Positions 6,021-7,521 of a stretch of 7,521 nt of DNA are shown in pieces. The stretch spans positions 1 through 7,521 of the forward strand of contig JBCCQN010000298.1 of assembly GCA_039024315.1 (NCBI GenBank), in the 5' to 3' direction. Below the pieces are notes generated by a model. That model worked only from the letters and a program-made list of their open reading frames with translations, was not told the origin of the DNA and ran no database searches. The DNA comes from JBCAWW01 sp039024315 (GTDB taxonomy: Bacteria > Bacteroidota > Bacteroidia > J057). Position 1 is the first letter of the stretch; every line of letters starts with the position of its first letter. The translations under genes and the position numbers were made by a program.

Positions 6021-6056
6021 AAAAAAAGCTCCCGGCCAAAGGTGGGAGGCCGGGAG
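6021..6056 (-). terminator. Rho-independent terminator of the CHU_C protein gene
   Basis: On the minus strand CTCCCGGCC (6056-6048) pairs perfectly with GGCCGGGAG (6037-6029) around a 10-nt loop, followed by CTTTTTTT (6028-6021). It lies about 40 bp after the stop codon of the minus-strand gene ending at 6094. A 9-bp GC-rich stem and seven Ts make it the strongest terminator in the window. Confidence 0.93.
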
Positions 6057-6093
6057 TACAATAGAAGGGAGGATAGAGAAAAGTTGGACCTTT

Positions 6094-6477
6094 TTATAGG
6101 ATAAGCATCACTTTACCCCGCTGGCTCATCTTACGGCCATTGGGCGTCTGATAGCTGATAATCCAGACGTAAGCTCCTTCGGGAGCAATCTCGCCGTCAT
6201 AAGAGCCATCCCAGCGTTGGTCAACGCGATCGCTTTCCAAGATCAGTTTGGAGGCGCTATCATATATGCGCATCGAAAACTGCTCCGGTTTACATTTATA
6301 TTGAAGTTGAAAATAGTCGTTTACGCCGTCGCCATTAGGAGAAATAGCGGAAGGAATATAGGAGATACAAACGGGTTGCTTTACGTTTGTAGTATTAGCA
6401 GGTGTTGAAATCGTAATGACAGGTGAACAAAGTAGAAACCAAAGGATAAGACCTATAAGCTGTTTCATTTGTGGCAT
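6094..6477 (-). CDS. Small secreted protein consisting of a CHU_C (T9SS type B) sorting domain
   Basis: A 127-residue protein. Residues 1-24 form a signal peptide, with Lys5 followed by the hydrophobic run LIGLILWFLLCSPVITI. After a short Thr/Asn-rich linker (25-38), residues 39-127 are a gliding-motility-associated C-terminal (CHU_C) domain: IPSAISPNGDGVNDYFQLQ, FSMRIYDSASKLILES, QRWDGSYDG, APEGAYVWIISY and a final GKVMLIL. CHU_C domains normally sit at the end of large adhesins or enzymes and direct them through the type IX secretion system. Here there is no cargo domain. The ATG at 6477 is used; the ATG three codons in (6468, MKQLIGLI) is an equally plausible start. The Cys at 17 lacks the small residue before it expected of a lipobox, so a lipoprotein is unlikely. 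It lies 140 bp behind the kinase gene on the same strand without a clear terminator between them, so read-through is possible. The role of a bare sorting domain is unknown. Confidence 0.88.
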   Translation of the reverse strand: MPQMKQLIGLILWFLLCSPVITISTPANTTNVKQPVCISYIPSAISPNGDGVNDYFQLQYKCKPEQFSMRIYDSASKLILESDRVDQRWDGSYDGEIAPEGAYVWIISYQTPNGRKMSQRGKVMLIL

Positions 6478-6617
6478 TGAAAAGAACGTTTAGAAACTAG
6501 CGTAATTGTAAGGGGTATTGATTAATTACACTACAAGAATACGGAAGGAGAGAGGCGAAATCTAGGCTTTTGCGCTGAACGGCAGATATAGCTGTCTGAA
6601 TGAACCTGAATCAGAGA

Positions 6618-7520
6618 CTATACGGGTAATCGTAACTCTACTTGGGTCCCAAGTACCTCGCCCAGCTCGCTTTTGCGCTCACTAAATATGAGGCTAGCTT
6701 TGGGGGAGTAGTGATGTAGTCTAGAGCGCGTTATTTCCACTCCACGCGACGTATGGGCCGATTTTTTAACAAATTGCGAGGAAAACACACCGGGTCCATT
6801 ATCATCAATACGTATCCGTAAAGTATCTTCGTCGAGCATTTTTAATTGGACGTGAACCCAGCCTTTGGTTTTGCTCTGAGCGATACCATGCCAGATGGCA
6901 TTTTCGACAAATGGCTGCATCAACATGGCCGGAATCATAATTTCTTCCGTATCAATCTCTAACGACACTTCAAGTTGGTAAGACATCTTATCGCCAAAGC
7001 GAAGTTGCTCCAAATCCAAATAAATCTGCAGGCGATCCAGTTCTTCGTCCAGTGGGGTCAGAGGCTTTTGCACCACCTCCATGTTGAGGCGAATCAATTG
7101 GGCAAAACGAGCTAAATACTCGTTAGCATCAGCGGTATCATGCTGATTGAAAAAATGCTGAATCGAATTAAGGGTATTGAAGATAAAATGTGGATTCATC
7201 ATCGCTCCCAAAGCTTGTTGTTCTAGCTCGGTGAGCTTCTTCTGTAAGTAGCGTTTTTCTCGTTCTCGCCTTTTAACGTTTATCACTCTCCGCCAAGCCA
7301 AAAAGCCAATCAGCAAAACTGCCAGCGTACTCACCAAAGCGTAGAACCAAGGACTCTTCCAAAGCGGGGGAGAGATTTGAAAATGGACACTTTCAATTTC
7401 GGACCAATTAAAGCCATCATTGCTTGCCTTTAGCTCCAGTAGGTAATCCCCATCTGCGAGGGCAGCTAACTGTAATTCTTGGCTGCGGATTTCCTGCCAG
7501 GAAAGACCATTGAGGCGATA
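6618..7520 (-). CDS. LytS-type sensor histidine kinase, C-terminal 300 residues (5' end outside window)
   Basis: The frame runs open from the right edge to a TAG at 6618-6620. The GTG at 7337 is internal, not a start: the upstream codons encode a Y_Y_Y-like module (YRLNGLSWQEI, DGDYLLELKASNDG, NWSEIE; visible residues 1-45) leading directly into the membrane helix. That helix, FYALVSTLAVLLIGFLAW, is at about 57-75, followed by a basic coiled coil, KRREREKRYLQKKLTELEQQ. The His_kinase domain carries NPHFIFNTLNSIQ, with the phosphoacceptor His at visible residue 111. The ATP-binding domain shows ENAIWHGI (206-213), RIDDNGPGV (237-245) and a C-terminal GTQVELRLPV. In Bacteroidota such kinases often have a periplasmic beta-propeller ahead of the Y_Y_Y module and signal to a LytTR response regulator; neither is visible here. 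The next gene downstream is the CHU_C protein, not a regulator, so the partner must lie upstream of the window or elsewhere. Confidence 0.95.
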   Translation of the reverse strand, partial: YRLNGLSWQEIRSQELQLAALADGDYLLELKASNDGFNWSEIESVHFQISPPLWKSPWFYALVSTLAVLLIGFLAWRRVINVKRREREKRYLQKKLTELEQQALGAMMNPHFIFNTLNSIQHFFNQHDTADANEYLARFAQLIRLNMEVVQKPLTPLDEELDRLQIYLDLEQLRFGDKMSYQLEVSLEIDTEEIMIPAMLMQPFVENAIWHGIAQSKTKGWVHVQLKMLDEDTLRIRIDDNGPGVFSSQFVKKSAHTSRGVEITRSRLHHYSPKASLIFSERKSELGEVLGTQVELRLPV

Positions 7521-7521
7521 G

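Noticed and set aside
5905..6099. 64-codon plus-strand frame across the end of the array
   Set aside because: It crosses repeat copy 3, the remnant and a minus-strand terminator; no domain and no plausible promoter.
6594..6618. Possible terminator for the kinase gene
   Set aside because: Only GTCT/AGAC plus a bulged extension pair here, the hairpin overlaps the stop codon, and there is no T tract on the minus strand.

Overview
The window looks like chromosomal DNA of a free-living member of the Bacteroidota. Three things point there. A type A Por/type IX secretion (T9SS) C-terminal sorting domain and a type B (CHU_C) sorting domain lie in the same 7.5 kb. A LytS-type histidine kinase carries a Y_Y_Y-like sensor segment. 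The start codons have no visible Shine-Dalgarno sequence. Intermediate GC and the style of the secreted proteins would fit Saprospiria (Lewinella-like), but that finer placement is only an impression.

Layout. (1) 3-686, plus strand: the C-terminal end of a T9SS-secreted protein, closed by a strong hairpin terminator. (2) 758-2428, minus strand: a 556-aa putative peptidoglycan-binding and lysozyme-like protein without a signal peptide, convergent with the first gene. (3) 2429-2604: a divergent promoter region with an 8-bp perfect inverted repeat. (4) 2605-3912, plus strand: a dicarboxylate/amino acid:cation symporter (SDF/DAACS family) with an acidic-amino-acid type binding site. (5) 3972-5291, plus strand: an ABC1/ADCK/UbiB-like atypical kinase, 59 bp behind the symporter and followed by an intrinsic terminator, so the two may form a short operon. 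(6) 5292-6093: about 800 bp without a gene. It holds a perfect 10-bp hairpin and a tandem array of three full copies (168, 168 and 169 bp) plus a 25-nt remnant; each copy contains two palindromic elements of related design in opposite orientation. A minus-strand terminator ends the region. (7) 6094-6477, minus strand: a 127-aa secreted protein that is almost only a CHU_C sorting domain. (8) 6618-7520, minus strand: the C-terminal 300 residues of a LytS-type sensor histidine kinase that runs off the right edge.

The genes do not form an obvious single pathway: cell-surface/secreted proteins, a solute transporter, an isoprenoid-lipid-related kinase and a sensor kinase are ordinary neighbours in such genomes. 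I do not see a clear new defence or mobile system. The parts most worth a second look are the composite palindromic tandem array, the leaderless peptidoglycan-targeting protein, and the cargo-less sorting-domain protein next to the sensor kinase.
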